From: Trichuris trichiura
Lineage: Eukaryota > Nematoda > Enoplea > Trichinellida > Trichuridae
Length of the DNA stretch: 64,000 bases
Assembly: GCA_037903355.1 (NCBI GenBank)
Contig: JBAJFE010000050.1
Coordinates: 1,116,001-1,180,000 of the forward strand
Direction of reading: 5' to 3'
The notes under the pieces were generated by a model. It saw only the letters and a list, made by a program, of their open reading frames with translations, ran no database searches and had not been told where the DNA came from. Shown here in pieces: positions 51,701-63,897 of this stretch. Position 1 is the stretch's first letter. The number at the start of each line of letters is the position of its first letter. The position numbers and the translations under genes were made by a program.

Positions 51701-54258
51701 CATAACATGGCTTTACCCGACCAAACGTCTTGTAAAGGCCCTGAACAAGCACAGTCTCTTCCGACTGTGCAGACAGCGCAGACAGGCAATAGCGGCGCCA
51801 AGCCTGATTCTTCTATGTTTGTCGCTGATCTTAGTAAGCAACTTTTAAGCGATATTGAAGTTATAACAGTCAATCATTTTTTCAAGGTCGACTCAAGGTG
51901 CTGCGTCTTTTCTTCAGCAATCCGGAAGCTACTTGCGGTCAGTTGGTCGTTGCCAATCATCAAAGGCAGTACAAAATATTCTATTTTCACAACGACGGCT
52001 TGGACAAGTTGGCCAACATATTCAACCAATGGAATGTACTTCGCTCAAAGGGAAACAAGTCGACGGTAAGGCAACAATAAGGGCGCTTCTTAAACTTCCG
52101 CCTTGAGCTATGGATTCGTTTAGGAAAGAGCTGAAAATGGATATTTGCATTTCTCCGTTTTGCGACCCCAATTGCAAAAAATGGAGTTGCATCCGGAAGA
52201 AGGTTTGTACGAGAAGGTCACTTGGGCTTTCTGGAGGTCTTGCGTCAATGTTGACAAGATTGTTGACGACGAATTGATTCGCAAGGTGCTTCAGCATTCT
52301 TCCCGCCGAAATTCTAATGCTCTTAGTTGCTCTATTGTAGGCAATATTCTTCAGCGGCATTGACCCATCGCTGAGACGCGAGGCTTGGCCATTTTTGTTG
52401 GATGTGTACCCTTGGCAATCGACCAGGGAACAAAGAGAACATATAAGGAACGATCTATTTATTGAATATCAAAATTTAAAAAAGAAAAGGTCACTTCCGT
52501 CCGGTTTTTGTTTTCTTTACAACTGGGGCTGTTTGTTTTTTCCTTCGCAGATTGAAAAAAGCCAATCAACCTTCCAAAGCGTGGAGATGCGTTGAGCAAT
52601 CGATTGATAAGGATGTTGTCCGTACCGACCGAGATAAACCATTCTACGCCGGTGAAGGCAATCCAAACGTGATGCTAATGAGGTCAGTTTTTAATTTTCG
52701 CCTTCAAAACGGGCCCCACCGCGAAATTCAATTTCTTAAGAGACATACTGCTCAACTATGCAATCTTCGCTCCCAAAGTGGCTTACGTACAAGGCATGTC
52801 TGACCTTTTGTCTCCTCTTTTGGCCGTTCTTCACGAGGAGGTGGACACGTTTTGGTGTTTCGTCGGTCTTATGGAACGTACGGTTTCCATAAGCGGAGCG
52901 CGCGATGAACTTTGCTTCGAAAATAATCTGGTAACAATTTGCTTACAAGCGCGTACAAACCAAAAGCTAAGGAACCATTCGATGCTTAGTTGCTTTAGGT
53001 CGCCATTATTTCCTTGAATTCTTAATCACAATTTTGCTATTTGAAATTTTAATACGGTTGTTTGGCGGGCTTCCGTAATGGCTTGTTTTTTTCACTCGTT
53101 GAATATGAATTTTCGGCACAGCAAGAAGGCTTTTAAAAGATTTCAAATGTTGCGCTTTTAGTAATTTTTAGGTTGCGATTATATTTAAAATAAGAAGCAG
53201 TAATAGTCATCATGTAATCCTTTGCTGAATAAATATTCGTACTGTAACCTGTGGAAAATGATGCTCAGGGAAGTGAGTCGTTTATTATTTAAAAAACAAG
53301 TGATGAGCAGGTTGGCATAGCAGTTCTTAGCCCATATGACGTGCGTATCAACAGTTTGGTTTGTTATAATTATTTTCAATAGTCCTTAAGTGTTGGCCAG
53401 CGCGTGTCAACAGTCGTCAGTAAACTGAGTTCAGCTTCGAGACTGTTTCATCGTTCGTTCTTGACCGTTACAGTATTTTCAGAGTGTTTTGAGTAGCTTG
53501 TGTACGAACATATTATTCGCGTTGAAATTTAGAGTTTTTTTATTTGTAATAATAAACGCAAAATTCGCGTAGCTGCTTACGGAAATTTGCTTGCAATATA
53601 TCGCTCTCCATTATTACTGCAAAGTAGATAGCTTTGGTTGCGAAATAATCAAATTAAGTGCTACGGCGTCCATTTTATATTCAAATGATTTCTGTTGTTT
53701 AGGAGCTTCTCGTCGCTTTAGTTAAGCTCATGTATCCAGAGCTATTTGCTTACCTTGAATCGCTCGGAAAGGATTCGATGCAATTGTTATTTGCGCATCG
53801 ATGGTTACTGTTATGGTTCAAAAGAGAGTTTCTGACTGACGAAGCAATGTGCATTTGGGAAGCCAGTTGGACAGGATACGGCACCGCTTATTTTCATCTG
53901 TTCGTTGCGTTGGCAATAATGACAATATATGGAAGTAGCGTACTACGTGAAAAGATGATGCACGATGAGGTATTGCTTTACTTCAATTCCTTGGCTCTAC
54001 ACATGGATGTAAGAATTGTTCTAACGAAGGTAATATGAGTACTGCACGATATAATGACCTCTAACCGACTTAGTTAAGGCTAGAGGATTGTTGTATCATT
54101 TTCGGCGACTCGAGACAATCCCATGCACGCTTATGGCGCTGTGCGACTTTCAAACAAGCAGTGCTTGGGATTCCATTAGTCAGCCTCGAATTGTCTGCAC
54201 AGGAACCCATCCTATGGCAGAAACATGTCCATACAATGAAGCAGCCGCGCTGCAATAG
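48723..54258 (+). CDS. TBC1D16: TBC1D16-like Rab GTPase-activating protein, about 500 aa, one frame problem
   Basis: RabGAP; vertebrate TBC1D16 acts on Rab4/Rab5 in endosomal recycling. Exons 48723-48801, 49003-49139, 50363-50518, 51404-52065, 52124-52285, 52341-52489, 52551-52682, 52741-52930, 53703-54029, 54079-54258. The N-terminus matches TBC1D16 (KKASEKASDVL; GELIYSKNNVCVHAI). A Ser/Thr/Glu-rich linker follows, then LRLFFSNPEATCGQLVVA and FHNDGLDKLANIFNQW. The TBC domain shows GIDPSLRREAWPFLL, the arginine finger SIDKDVVRTDR, the glutamine finger YVQGMSD, DTFWCFVGLM and HRWLLLWFKREF. The C-terminal CPYNEA resembles the TBC1D16 end. Odd: within exon 4 the frame shifts near 51890-51898 (FKVDS then KVLRLFF one base out of step). 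Either one base is missing or a 38-nt GT-AG intron at 51860-51897 is removed. AATAAA at 54440-54445. Confidence 0.9.
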
Positions 54259-55948
54259 CTGAATATTTGTGCATTTTCATAAAGGATACTCGACTGATTA
54301 CGTAATTAGCATGTATTTGGCCTCTGCTTCCAACTAAAGCAATGCTTTTCTAAATCCATTAGCATTATGGTTGCGTATTCAGATTTAACCGGAATTCCGC
54401 ATTTGAAACTCGGTGACGTACAAAGAACAATTGTGTAGTAATAAATTTCGCCGTCCGTTATCGCTGTCCAAAATACAAAGTAATCATTGCTCAAATAATC
54501 CGTAACTCGCGAATGAAAGCAGAAATGTAAACATCTGGCGGCTTAGCCGATGAACAACGTTCTCTAGAACTCATTATGTTTTTTGTTATATACAACTAAA
54601 AATTACAAGCGCAGTGTTGTACAATATCAATGGTCGACGTGTCGAGAAAAACGTACGCTAAAATAGCTTTTGATTTCTTCAGAAACCGACACGCCGTTGC
54701 TATTGCCGAAAAAAGAACGCTCAGCGTTTCGAGAAAACAAGGAAAAGTTTTCAGCTCGCGGCAGCAGGAATTAATCTAATTTAGTCTTTTGCTCGCAATG
54801 TCAACCTTAATAAGAGTCGACTGCTCGCTTGCGCAAGATTTTATAGAAAAGCACGGTCTAACAAACGGATTGCGTGCTTAAATTTCACCAGAATTTTTAT
54901 TACGTTACTTCAGTAAGGTTGGTTACTTTTATGGTTTCGGAACGCTTTATTAGTGGTTTGAAATTAAGACGCAGTTCAAGGTGAACCTGAAAATCATTTA
55001 AGGTACGAACAGAATTACGAAAGCTAAAGCAGGCTGCCTTTGATGCCAAATATTTGAGTAAATTAAAATTGATTTTTAAAATGTTTATTTATTAGATGCA
55101 AAAGATGCTTGGTTAAAAAAGTAAGCTTTTCGACCCGCCGCTTACCGACTGGACTTGTTCAGACAAAACGAACACGTCATCTAGCATAAGGAACAGAGTG
55201 AGTTAGGACGAAAGGACAATGCTAATATGGCATTACATTTATTAGTGTTTTTCGCGGTCTTATGAAAAAAGGAGAAAATGATTTGGTAAATCAGCTGAAG
55301 TTTTATGTATAATAATGCGCAGGATATTCGTTGCTTACTTTTTGATTAAATAACGTCGTAAAGAGGCATTCAAAACGCCTTTAAACTATTAAAGAACAGC
55401 AGTTCGATGACCTAAAGCATATTGGTGGCTACTTCCACAGTTTCACCGCTAATACATTCAGGGAATTATATTTCAGGTCCCCGGAATCTAATTTGTATCA
55501 ACACTTGCAGATTTGCAGCTGAACTGTTCATTGAATTCCTTTGGGAAGCTCTCGTAAGATTTCCGCAGCTAAGCTTCTTTCCTATCTCTTATATGTCAAC
55601 ATCTCCTTTGTAGAACCAACCATTTATTGCACTAATGATACTGCATTGATTTCCAGGCATCTGATGACCAACTAAACTTTAACTTTAATAATCGATCGCT
55701 TTTCTGAAAAATTTGTGAAATCGTAGTTTTTACAGTTTCCAATTTATTTCGCAAATTTTTGTGTTCCTTTTTCGAATTAGCACTAACAATGAGCTAATAC
55801 AATCATTTCACATCATAGGAAAAAAGTGGCAACTGGATTTGCAGGCGGATACGGTATACCGTAAACATACTCCATTTTCTCTCTAGCGTTGTTAATGTAA
55901 CTGTGTCGAAAATTTGTCGGGAAAAGTTTGATTTCAGATCGAAACAAA
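54259..55948. other. Intergenic region between TBC1D16 and cyclophilin
   Basis: It contains the TBC1D16 polyadenylation signal (54440-54445). The rest is A/T-rich without recognisable coding, RNA or repeat features. It ends in an acceptor-like TGATTTCAG at 55929-55937, 11 bases before the next start codon. Confidence 0.5.
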
Positions 55949-58900
55949 ATGCGTCGGGAGAAGATGGAACGACAGCGTTGTTTCATGGACATAGCAATAG
56001 ACAACGTGCCGCTGGGGCGAATTGTTTTCCAACTTTTCAACGACGTGGTGCCAATCACGTGCGAGAACTTTCGCGCGCTTTGCACGGGCGAAAAAGGACG
56101 GGGTCGAATAAGCGGCAAGCCTTTGCATTACAAAGGTTCCACCTTTCATCGCGTCATCAAGAATTTCATGATTCAAGGCGGTGACTTTACCAAAGGAACC
56201 GGCACCGGCGGGGAAAGCATCTACGGCGGTACCTTTGATGACGAGAATTTCAGGTTTAAACATTTGGAACCGTTCGTGTTGTCAATGGCCAACCGTGGCC
56301 CCAACACCAACGGTTCGCAGTTCTTCATCACTACGCGTCCAGCTCCTCACCTGGATGGTTCCAATGTTGTTTTCGGCCGCGTAATAGCTGGTTTTGACGT
56401 TGTTTCCGAAATTGAATCGCAGAAAGTGAACCTCAGTACGAATCGCCCCTACCGTGACGTTGTTATTGTTCACTGCGGGCAGCTGGTGCCCAGAGGGAAA
56501 CGTAGACCTTCGTTTTCCAATGAAGAGTGGCCTGACAGAAAGCGCTTTGCCAGTGATGCGTACGGGCAAGGAAGGCCTCGAGCTGATGGGGGCTTCTCCT
56601 TTCCGCGACAGATGCCTGAAGAGCCAAAGGCGGAAGAGATACCACCGGTTCCATTCAATCGGTTCTTGTTTCGTTCCTCGAAATCGCCACAAGGGCGACG
56701 TGGCGATTATCGAAATCGGGATTCGCGGCCTATGCGCCACCGAGATTTCTACAGCGAACGATCCGGTCATCATATAAGAGGCAGAGGATGCTTTCGGTAC
56801 GTTTCTCCATTTAGTCTTCTTTTGACAAAACCGATTTTACCTTATTATTCGTAAACGTAAAGTTTAAGCACTGCCTTTCTGATGGTTTCCGTAAATGCAG
56901 ATATCCATTAGGTCAGTAATACTTTTGCACCAATGGAAACTGTAGGCCTAATCCTGGCTTATCAGTAGTTATAATTGCACCCATGTCATTTATAAAGACA
57001 ATGAAGACTGACTTGGCGTGTGCAGCATGTTTGTAGTAGCTGTTCAATTGAAATTTGAATTAAGTGAATGAACGAAAAGTAATACGCACACCTGTTCCTA
57101 CGCTAAATGCCATCCTGTAAATGCTGAAGGCTTTACATTTGCCCTTTTTCAACCTTGAGCATAATCCAGACGAGTTTTAATACATCAACAATCGTGCGAC
57201 ATAAACCGTCAGAATTTGTTGCTTGCTAATCTTTTAAGTTTACTGTATTTGCTTGTTTCTTTCCCAGCATTAGCCAAAACAGCCACCATTCAAACGCAGC
57301 TAGTTACGCGGTTGCTCTCTAAATCCTCGGAATTTTTAAAATGCCTTTTCTTAGCTTCTTAATACGCGGAAGTGTTAATAAGCATCCAGGTCAGGAAGAT
57401 ACGCTTCCAAGTGTTTTAGCTTAATAATGCTTAGCAGTTTTTTTTTAAAACAAGCTTAATCATTATTGAACTACCGGCAAATCGATAAGCGGATTTAAAT
57501 TAATTTGAAATAAGCATCCGAAAAGCATTACTTCCTTTTGTAATAATTAAGCTCGTACTTGTCTCTGTTTTATTAGTTGCTTTTTAACAAGGTGAATACA
57601 CCATTTCTAGCAATACGCGCAATAATAGATTTCAGTTTCGTTGAGTAACTTATGCAAATTAGCCGCGTTTCAAGGGGGGGAAACGCTTTACACTTTTTGA
57701 AGGTAAACAAAGCTTTTGTCGCTTCCTCACTGTGCGGCTGTTGATTGGCCAGCAACATTTTCTTTCTATTTCTTCCCAGTGCTGGTGGCAAACTGCCCGA
57801 AAGTAAGCTGAGCCGTGTTTGCATTGAAGCGCGCAAACATTTCTTCAAGCGGGGGGAAAAAGAGCAACTCTTTTGATGCCAAACGCCGGCATGACTTGTT
57901 TCCCTTCGGCGCGCGCCTTTAGTTAGCATAGCGGCTATGGTCTGGTTTGAGCTTCAGGCTGCTATGGAAGTTTGTCTCCTTTTGCAGATATCGTACTCCG
58001 TCGTCAGGCGAAGAGGATCGACATCCCGGCGATCGTACGCCCCCGCACTGGCGTCGCGAACAAGAAAGACTGGTGCCGATGAGTCGTTTGAAGGAAAAGT
58101 TGGAAAAAATTAAGAATTCATGGAAGCAACAGGACGCCAAGCGGGAAAATGTTGCGTTCAACACGGACTACCAACCAACGGACGAGCAGACGGTCGGTTA
58201 TTCCCAGGAAAGCTTCCAGTTCGAAGAGACTTACGATAGTCGTTCAAAAGAAGGCGGCGATTATGAGCGCAAAGAAGAGATTGGCGGTCATCGTTCCGAC
58301 CGGCAAGCAAGGGGACGAGCGAGTACTAAGTTTGACGAAGAGGAAGACCAAAGTGTAGGCGATATGGAAGCAACAATAAATGCCGAGACGGTTGGCCAGA
58401 TAATGCGATCAAACGAAGCTGCCGTGGTTGTTCATAGCGACGACTACATTGAAACCCACCAAATAGCAGCTGAGGAACAAATTTTAGTTGAAGAAAAAGT
58501 TGCCGACGAAGAGGCGACTACAAACGACAGTATTCTAGTAGAAGCCGAAGGTAGCATATCGGTCGAGCCGGTTGACGACTCCGTCAAGCGCGTTGGGGCA
58601 GTCGGTAGCGGGACGAATCGAGTGGTGAACAACATTACGCTCACGGAAAGCAATCTCACCGAACAGGTTAAAAGTAAGGAGACCAAATTGGACAAACAGA
58701 CAAAAACACGCAATGAAGTCGTTACAAGCACTGTTGAGCGTAGCCGCGTTGAAGAGCAGCGCGATAGTGACAAAGCTCGCGAGTTTACCGCATCCGAAAC
58801 GAGGCGCCGAAGAAAGGAAAGCGAGGAAAATGTACCAGTTGAAAAGGAAGAAGAAAAGAAACGACGACGTAAAAAAGAGGAGGAAAATCGTCGAGAAGAT

Positions 58901-59464
58901 GAGGAACGTCGCCGTAGAGAAGATGAACGAACGCGTCGTAGAAAGGAGGAGGAAGAGGAAAGACGTCGTAAACGAGATGACGAAATTCGACGTCGCGAAA
59001 ATGATCATCGCCGTAAAAGGGAGGGAGAAGAAGAAGCGCACCAACGCAGACAGGATCGACAGCGTCGTCGTAAAAGTAATGAAAGTGAAGAAGAGGATAA
59101 CAATCGAGATCGTCGAATGAGAGATATACGTCGTCATCGTAGTCCCGATGATAGAGACAGGTATGGTCGACGAGATGCCGACGAAAGTCACCGTGCAAGG
59201 CGAAGGGATGACAGTAACGATGACAGAAGGGGATGGGCGCGAAATCGTTTCCCGCCTCGGGGATCCGATCGTTTTGATCGTACTGGACGCTATCGGTATG
59301 CTCCGAATCGGCCGAGATATTCCAGTCGACGCCGTCGGCAACAAAGCAGTTCCAGCGACAGGTCGAGACGTAGCGGAGAAAGCAGCCGTTCCAGTTCTTC
59401 ATCTCGATCAAGCGACTCAACAAGCTCAAGCGGAACTTCTTCAAGGAGCCGTTCAAAGAGCTAA
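55949..59464 (+). CDS. NKTR/PPIG-type cyclophilin with RS tail, 774 aa
   Basis: Nuclear peptidyl-prolyl isomerase of the spliceosome-associated class. Two exons, 55949-56796 and 57988-59464, with a 1191-nt GT-AG intron. The cyclophilin domain (about residues 10-180) has the catalytic [15 protein letters not shown] (Arg, Phe, Met and Gln positions), NGSQFFITT and [12 protein letters not shown]. Two active-site positions differ from cyclophilin A. His replaces the cyclosporin-contacting Trp, as is usual in NKTR/PPIG. Asn stands where His126 is usual. The second exon opens with RYRTPS and [13 protein letters not shown], the motif following the domain in PPIG/NKTR. Next comes an acidic stretch, a long Arg/Glu/Lys coiled region, and a C-terminal SR-rich tail ([20 protein letters not shown]). 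Acts probably in pre-mRNA processing. Human NKTR and PPIG are equally good relatives. Confidence 0.9.
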
Positions 59465-60273
59465 AGAAAAGCTAGACAATATGGCCAACACTATTTACAC
59501 TTAATTTTCCCAATTAATCTTTGCCTAATTACTCAAGTCCGTATGTATGCAAATTTTTTTTCTTTGGGCAGTTTCGTCCTATCAATCTTAAATGAGTTGG
59601 AACGTAAAGTTTAAGGATGTCCCGCCCTTCCTCCTCCATTTCCCGTGTGCTCTACGCTGGATATACGTATGTACCTTACGCACGACAATAATGAAATGTA
59701 TTTAATAGCCTGCATCCGATTTCGGTCGAGCAAGTAACCCGCCGTTGATGCAGTCATTCAAGCTTTGTTGGTTTTTTTCTTGTAATATCAATTCTAATAC
59801 GAAGGCGGCGAATGTTCAGCAACATTCGCCGCCTTCGTATTAGAAATGGAGGGAAGCTTCGTCACGCGACTGTTGCGGTCAATTCGTTAAGCAATTATCC
59901 TTTATGCTTTATACGAAAAAAGACGCAACAAAAGGTCGTCATCATCCTTAAAGTAACGATGAGGTAAGCTGAGTGGTTGTACGCGAAAATGACGAAGGCA
60001 GTGGCAATGGGATGACGACCGCTAGAAGAGAAGTAAAACTTTGATTTTGACGTTCCATACGTCGTCTAGAGAATTATGCAAATTTGAGAGCTCGTCTTCT
60101 CATCTCTGTAGCGTCTGTTCCCTTCCAATACTGAAAATGGAAATGAATTCAAACTGACTTAGTGGATACGACGTTGCGCGCTTACTTTGATGAAATGTGG
60201 AAGTTTTAGAATGGCTGAGCGTGAACCTAAAAATGATTGTATGTTAAAAGATTGGCTTCCTACAGGCGATGCA
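59465..60273. other. Convergent intergenic region
   Basis: Lies between two convergent genes. Apart from the perfect hairpin at 59792-59845 I see no feature. No AATAAA is obvious for either gene; AATAATGAAATG near 59686 is a possible variant. Confidence 0.5.
59792..59845. repeat. Perfect 25-bp stem, 4-nt loop hairpin
   Basis: 59792-59816 and 59821-59845 are exact reverse complements around the loop CAGC. The stem core is GAAGGCGGCGAATGTT, more G+C-rich than its surroundings. It is placed between the convergent cyclophilin and INPP5E genes, 328 bases beyond the cyclophilin stop and 429 bases beyond the INPP5E stop. It could be a small-RNA precursor, a transcript-end structure or a recent inverted insertion. 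Confidence 0.85.
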
Positions 60274-63200
60274 TCACTCTTCGCTTTCAGGGACGATCAT
60301 TGCCTCGAAAAAGGCATAAACCGGCTTGTGATCCGAGCTGCACACGGCGGGTACGCTGTCGTAGCTGATGCAGTGCAAATCGTTGTTGGTGTTCACCTTT
60401 TCTCGATATATTACTCGATCCTGCAAATGCTGCTGCTACATACGCAAAAGAGGACGACGCGGCGTCTTTAATTGCTACCGTATATGCAAACCAGCGCAGT
60501 TGCGTTGCGTAGGTATTTTCGCCGAAGTTGAATTTGTAAGTGGGCAAAAATTGAATTGGATGTTCTTCAAATTTGGCCAACGGTTTGCCCTCTTTGAGCA
60601 CATTGATCAGCTGATCTTTTTCCATAAGAACTTTAATGTCGGCCGTCCGCGGCGGCAAACCATTAAAGTTCTCTACCATAAAGTCGTCGATTGTCAGCCT
60701 AAATCAAGATGACGTCACAACTAGGGTAAAACTGCCGGTTTTCGGCGGACTAACCGAAAATTCATATCTCCAAACCAGAAAACGTAGTCTGAATCATCGA
60801 GCAGACTGCCGTGAAGCGGAAGCATATTTCTGGTACGGAAAAAGCTTTCGATCCGATTGCAATCGTTAATTCGCGGCAAAATGTCGGGACCGTCTAAAAG
60901 TAATATTCCTTAACTAACAGCAAGTCATTAACTTACATATATTCAAACGGAAAAGCGGAAAAAATATGCGGGCATTATTAGCAAAGCAGCAGTTCAGTAA
61001 AGTTCGTTTTAAAAAAATTTGCATACACTCAACGCGTATTTATGCATTGACTCTGAACTGCGCGACGATACAACTTTCGTAATAGTTTTGCTTCTGTCGT
61101 GCTCAACTGAAAATTCCTAATTAATATTTGTATACTTTGGGAAAAGAAACAAAACAACGCGCGCATTCTGTCCCAAATTATGACGTCATCGCACTGGTAT
61201 TTGCCTTGTTTCGAGAGGTTCTTGGAATTTGAAAACGGATGCATAATTTAAAGATTTTCAAGTTCTAAGTTACAGTTTGTAAACCACGGCCGGCGGCAGC
61301 ATTAATCACGTTAAGCGGGTTGTTGTTAGATTTGTTGTTGAAGAAATTTTCAAAACGTTAGGCTGCTTAGAAAACTCCAGTTACAGTACTTAAAGTAAAC
61401 CTGCGCGTCCTGTATTATTTTTTGTTTTAGATCGCGAGAAGAAAGCGCTGTTTATCAACCGCCTTAAGGCATCGCTGTAGCTTCTTCAACCTTGGCTTTT
61501 TCAATTACTGGAAAACTGAAAAAGCGAAAACCGTTTCCATCAATTCATTCGCTGAAGGCGGGAAAAGAGGAGCCTCAAAAGTTCCGTTGTTTTTTGTTTA
61601 ACTTTGTACAACATGAAAACGAGTTCACCGCAACACCAGACAAGGCATAAATGAAGGCAGCAATGTATACAAAGTTAACTAAAAAGTGAACTATGGTCTT
61701 TTTTCATTAAATATAAATTATTTGAATTTCCGCGTAAATTTAAAATTAGAAAAAATGTGTGCTTAGCAACCACTGATTACTGCGGCTTTAATGCTCTGAC
61801 GAGCTTAGTTCTCTGTGAGAATAGCCCGGCAAAAGTTTCAAGAAATGCAACAAGGAAAAAAAAAATTTTGCCAGCAGGAGTTATATTTTCCCATTTTTTT
61901 AAAAAATAATTATTCGTGGCCAACTCGGATATATTCGAGATTAGAATAATCGATTTTCCAACCGCTTTACGGCTTGTAATTTTCAGTTAATACAGCGCGT
62001 GCTATTAATACAACAGATGATTGTGTGCCGCCATAAAAAAGATTTTATCTGAGAAAAGAGAGCTATTTTGAAGCTACTGTAGTACCTGAAATATTTTTTT
62101 CTTCTTAGTATAGATAACATCACTACAAACGCCTTTTCATTTGCCTTACATTTATCTCAGCTCGCTGGCTTAATTTGAACTATACTTAAGAGAGTGAACC
62201 ATTGCTTATGAATACTAAATTAAGGCTACAGAATTTAACACTCTGTTGAACAGCTTCTCTAACAATTTCCCGCCAGCGAATACGAGAAAATTGTAGATAT
62301 CGAAACTGAGCAACGATCAATAATAGCACAGTGACAATGAACATCACGCTTAACATGAAACTTACGCGAAAGGTGGCAGGAAATGAAGAGAAGACTTGTG
62401 CCGAAGAATTTGAGCCATACGGCAACTGCTCCTTTTGTCTTTATGTTGGAGATGGGCCTCGTATTCCTAGCAAAGGTTTTCGAATCTGACAAATAGGAAG
62501 CGCAACTTGAAGACTCACACCTACTGAATAGTAGTAAATAAAGTATGCTAACCTGAAACGAACCAAACCAATTCTCTTCGAATAAACAAGGACAAATGTT
62601 GAACGCCCATCCAAACGGAACGGATGAGAACCTGTTTACAATGGGAAAGGCAGCATTGCAATCGTTTCTCCCAAACTCTAAACTCTTTGCTAAAATTAAG
62701 CATCAGTTAAAGTTGCCATTCGGCTATTTCGCGCTACGTACGTACGCGCTGCATTCTGGAGCTGCTTCTTGCAAACCAATGGCGTAGATGTCAGCCGTAT
62801 GCTGCACATGCTCAGGGAACAACATTTCTTGTATATGGTGATCTAATATATCCTGAAAATATCAAATCAAATTTTTTTTCTTAATCTATTCACATTTTCG
62901 CTTTCTGCAATGAATTTACTCATAGAATTTGACTGAAATTGGAAAAATTGCTATTCTCTTTCAACCCCAACCAACAGTCCAGTATTGCACGCATTATGTA
63001 ATTAATGAACACTCTCCTACAGCTTATACATCATTTACCAGAATGGATTAATATTATGCTTACACGTTAAGAGGCAAACGAGTAATAGATGTCCTACTTT
63101 CCTGAAAAATGAATGTTTTGCTAACATGCGTAGAAGCGTAGCTCAAAAATTGGTTCAAGCCTCACGTAAGCGTTTTTGCTTTTATGTTATCGCGTCACAT

Positions 63201-63897
63201 TACGCCATCGTCCTTAGCGATTACGTAAAGCTAATGTCGAATTAATTTTTATCACGAAAAAATATTAAAGCTCTGTCGCTTCTTCAGGCCTTGAAGACGA
63301 CTTGTTCTGAATAATGTGAGGGGGCGGGAGATTTCAAAAAAATTCAAACCTTTCCGGCCATGTTGAAAGTAGAGACGAAAATACTCAATCGTCGTCCGGG
63401 TAGACAGCTATCCAATTCGTCGCTGCCTAAAAGCGTACCGCTCACTATACTTTGGCTGCGACTGAAAAGTTCAAACTTCGCTTGCGGAAAAATACGCGAA
63501 AATTCACACGCTCTCACTTTGTGCGAGCCTCCGAGACGGGAATCCTTGTTAACTCAGACGAATTGATCAAATGCTTGTATTTCGGTATTACCAATTCGAA
63601 AGAGGATTCGGTGAATTCCTGCGACTGCCGGCTGCCGACGAATTTATTTCCTTTACTCAGCTCTTCACCCTTCGAGCCTTCGAAGCACACGTCCACCCTA
63701 AGGTTTTCCCCATAGAGGCCACCATCCTCAGCACCGTCGGCTGACTGTTCTAAGGCACATTTCGAAGATGTTAAGCTGACGTTATCGTTGTTGGACACTG
63801 AGCCACTTTCCGAGGATGTAGACGTCAACTGGGATGCCAAAATCAATCGTGCTGCCTTCTTGGCTAGTCCGTCTTTCCGGGATTTCCTCTCCTCCAT
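60274..63897 (-). CDS. INPP5E: INPP5E-like inositol polyphosphate 5-phosphatase, 453 aa
   Basis: Removes the 5-phosphate from PI(4,5)P2 and PI(3,4,5)P3; vertebrate INPP5E acts in cilia. Minus-strand exons in order: 63518-63897, 63350-63461, 62746-62852, 62553-62689, 62366-62485, 60755-60893, 60479-60698, 60274-60420, all GT-AG with agreeing phases. A Ser/Glu-rich N-terminus of about 125 residues leads to IFVSTFNMAGK, ADIYAIGLQEAAPE and RVWEKRLQ. LSLFIRRELVWF, ISNIKTKGAVAV and FFGTSLLFISCHLS follow. YVFWFGDMNFRL and FLPTYKFNFGENTY come next. The catalytic end is YTDRVIYREK and SSDHKPVYAFF. QIKTKG and YTDRV-type motifs favour INPP5E over INPP5A, B or J. The protein ends PESEE and lacks the CaaX farnesylation box of mammalian INPP5E. 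ATG 63897 has an in-frame upstream stop, but further 5' exons beyond the window are possible. Confidence 0.92.
60894..62365 (-). other. INPP5E: Large INPP5E intron without recognised content
   Basis: 1472-nt intron with GTAAGT donor (minus strand, 62364-62365) and TTACTTTTAG acceptor (60894-60895). It is A/T-rich. I see no embedded gene or MITE of the families noted elsewhere. Confidence 0.7.

Noticed and set aside
58535..59344. 269-codon minus-strand ORF
   Set aside because: Antisense shadow of the Arg/Glu-rich second exon of the cyclophilin gene.
60421..60478. In-frame stop suggesting an INPP5E pseudogene
   Set aside because: The stop falls in a 58-nt GT-AG intron. Splicing gives WFAYTDRVIY, matching the conserved YTDRVLY of INPP5E.
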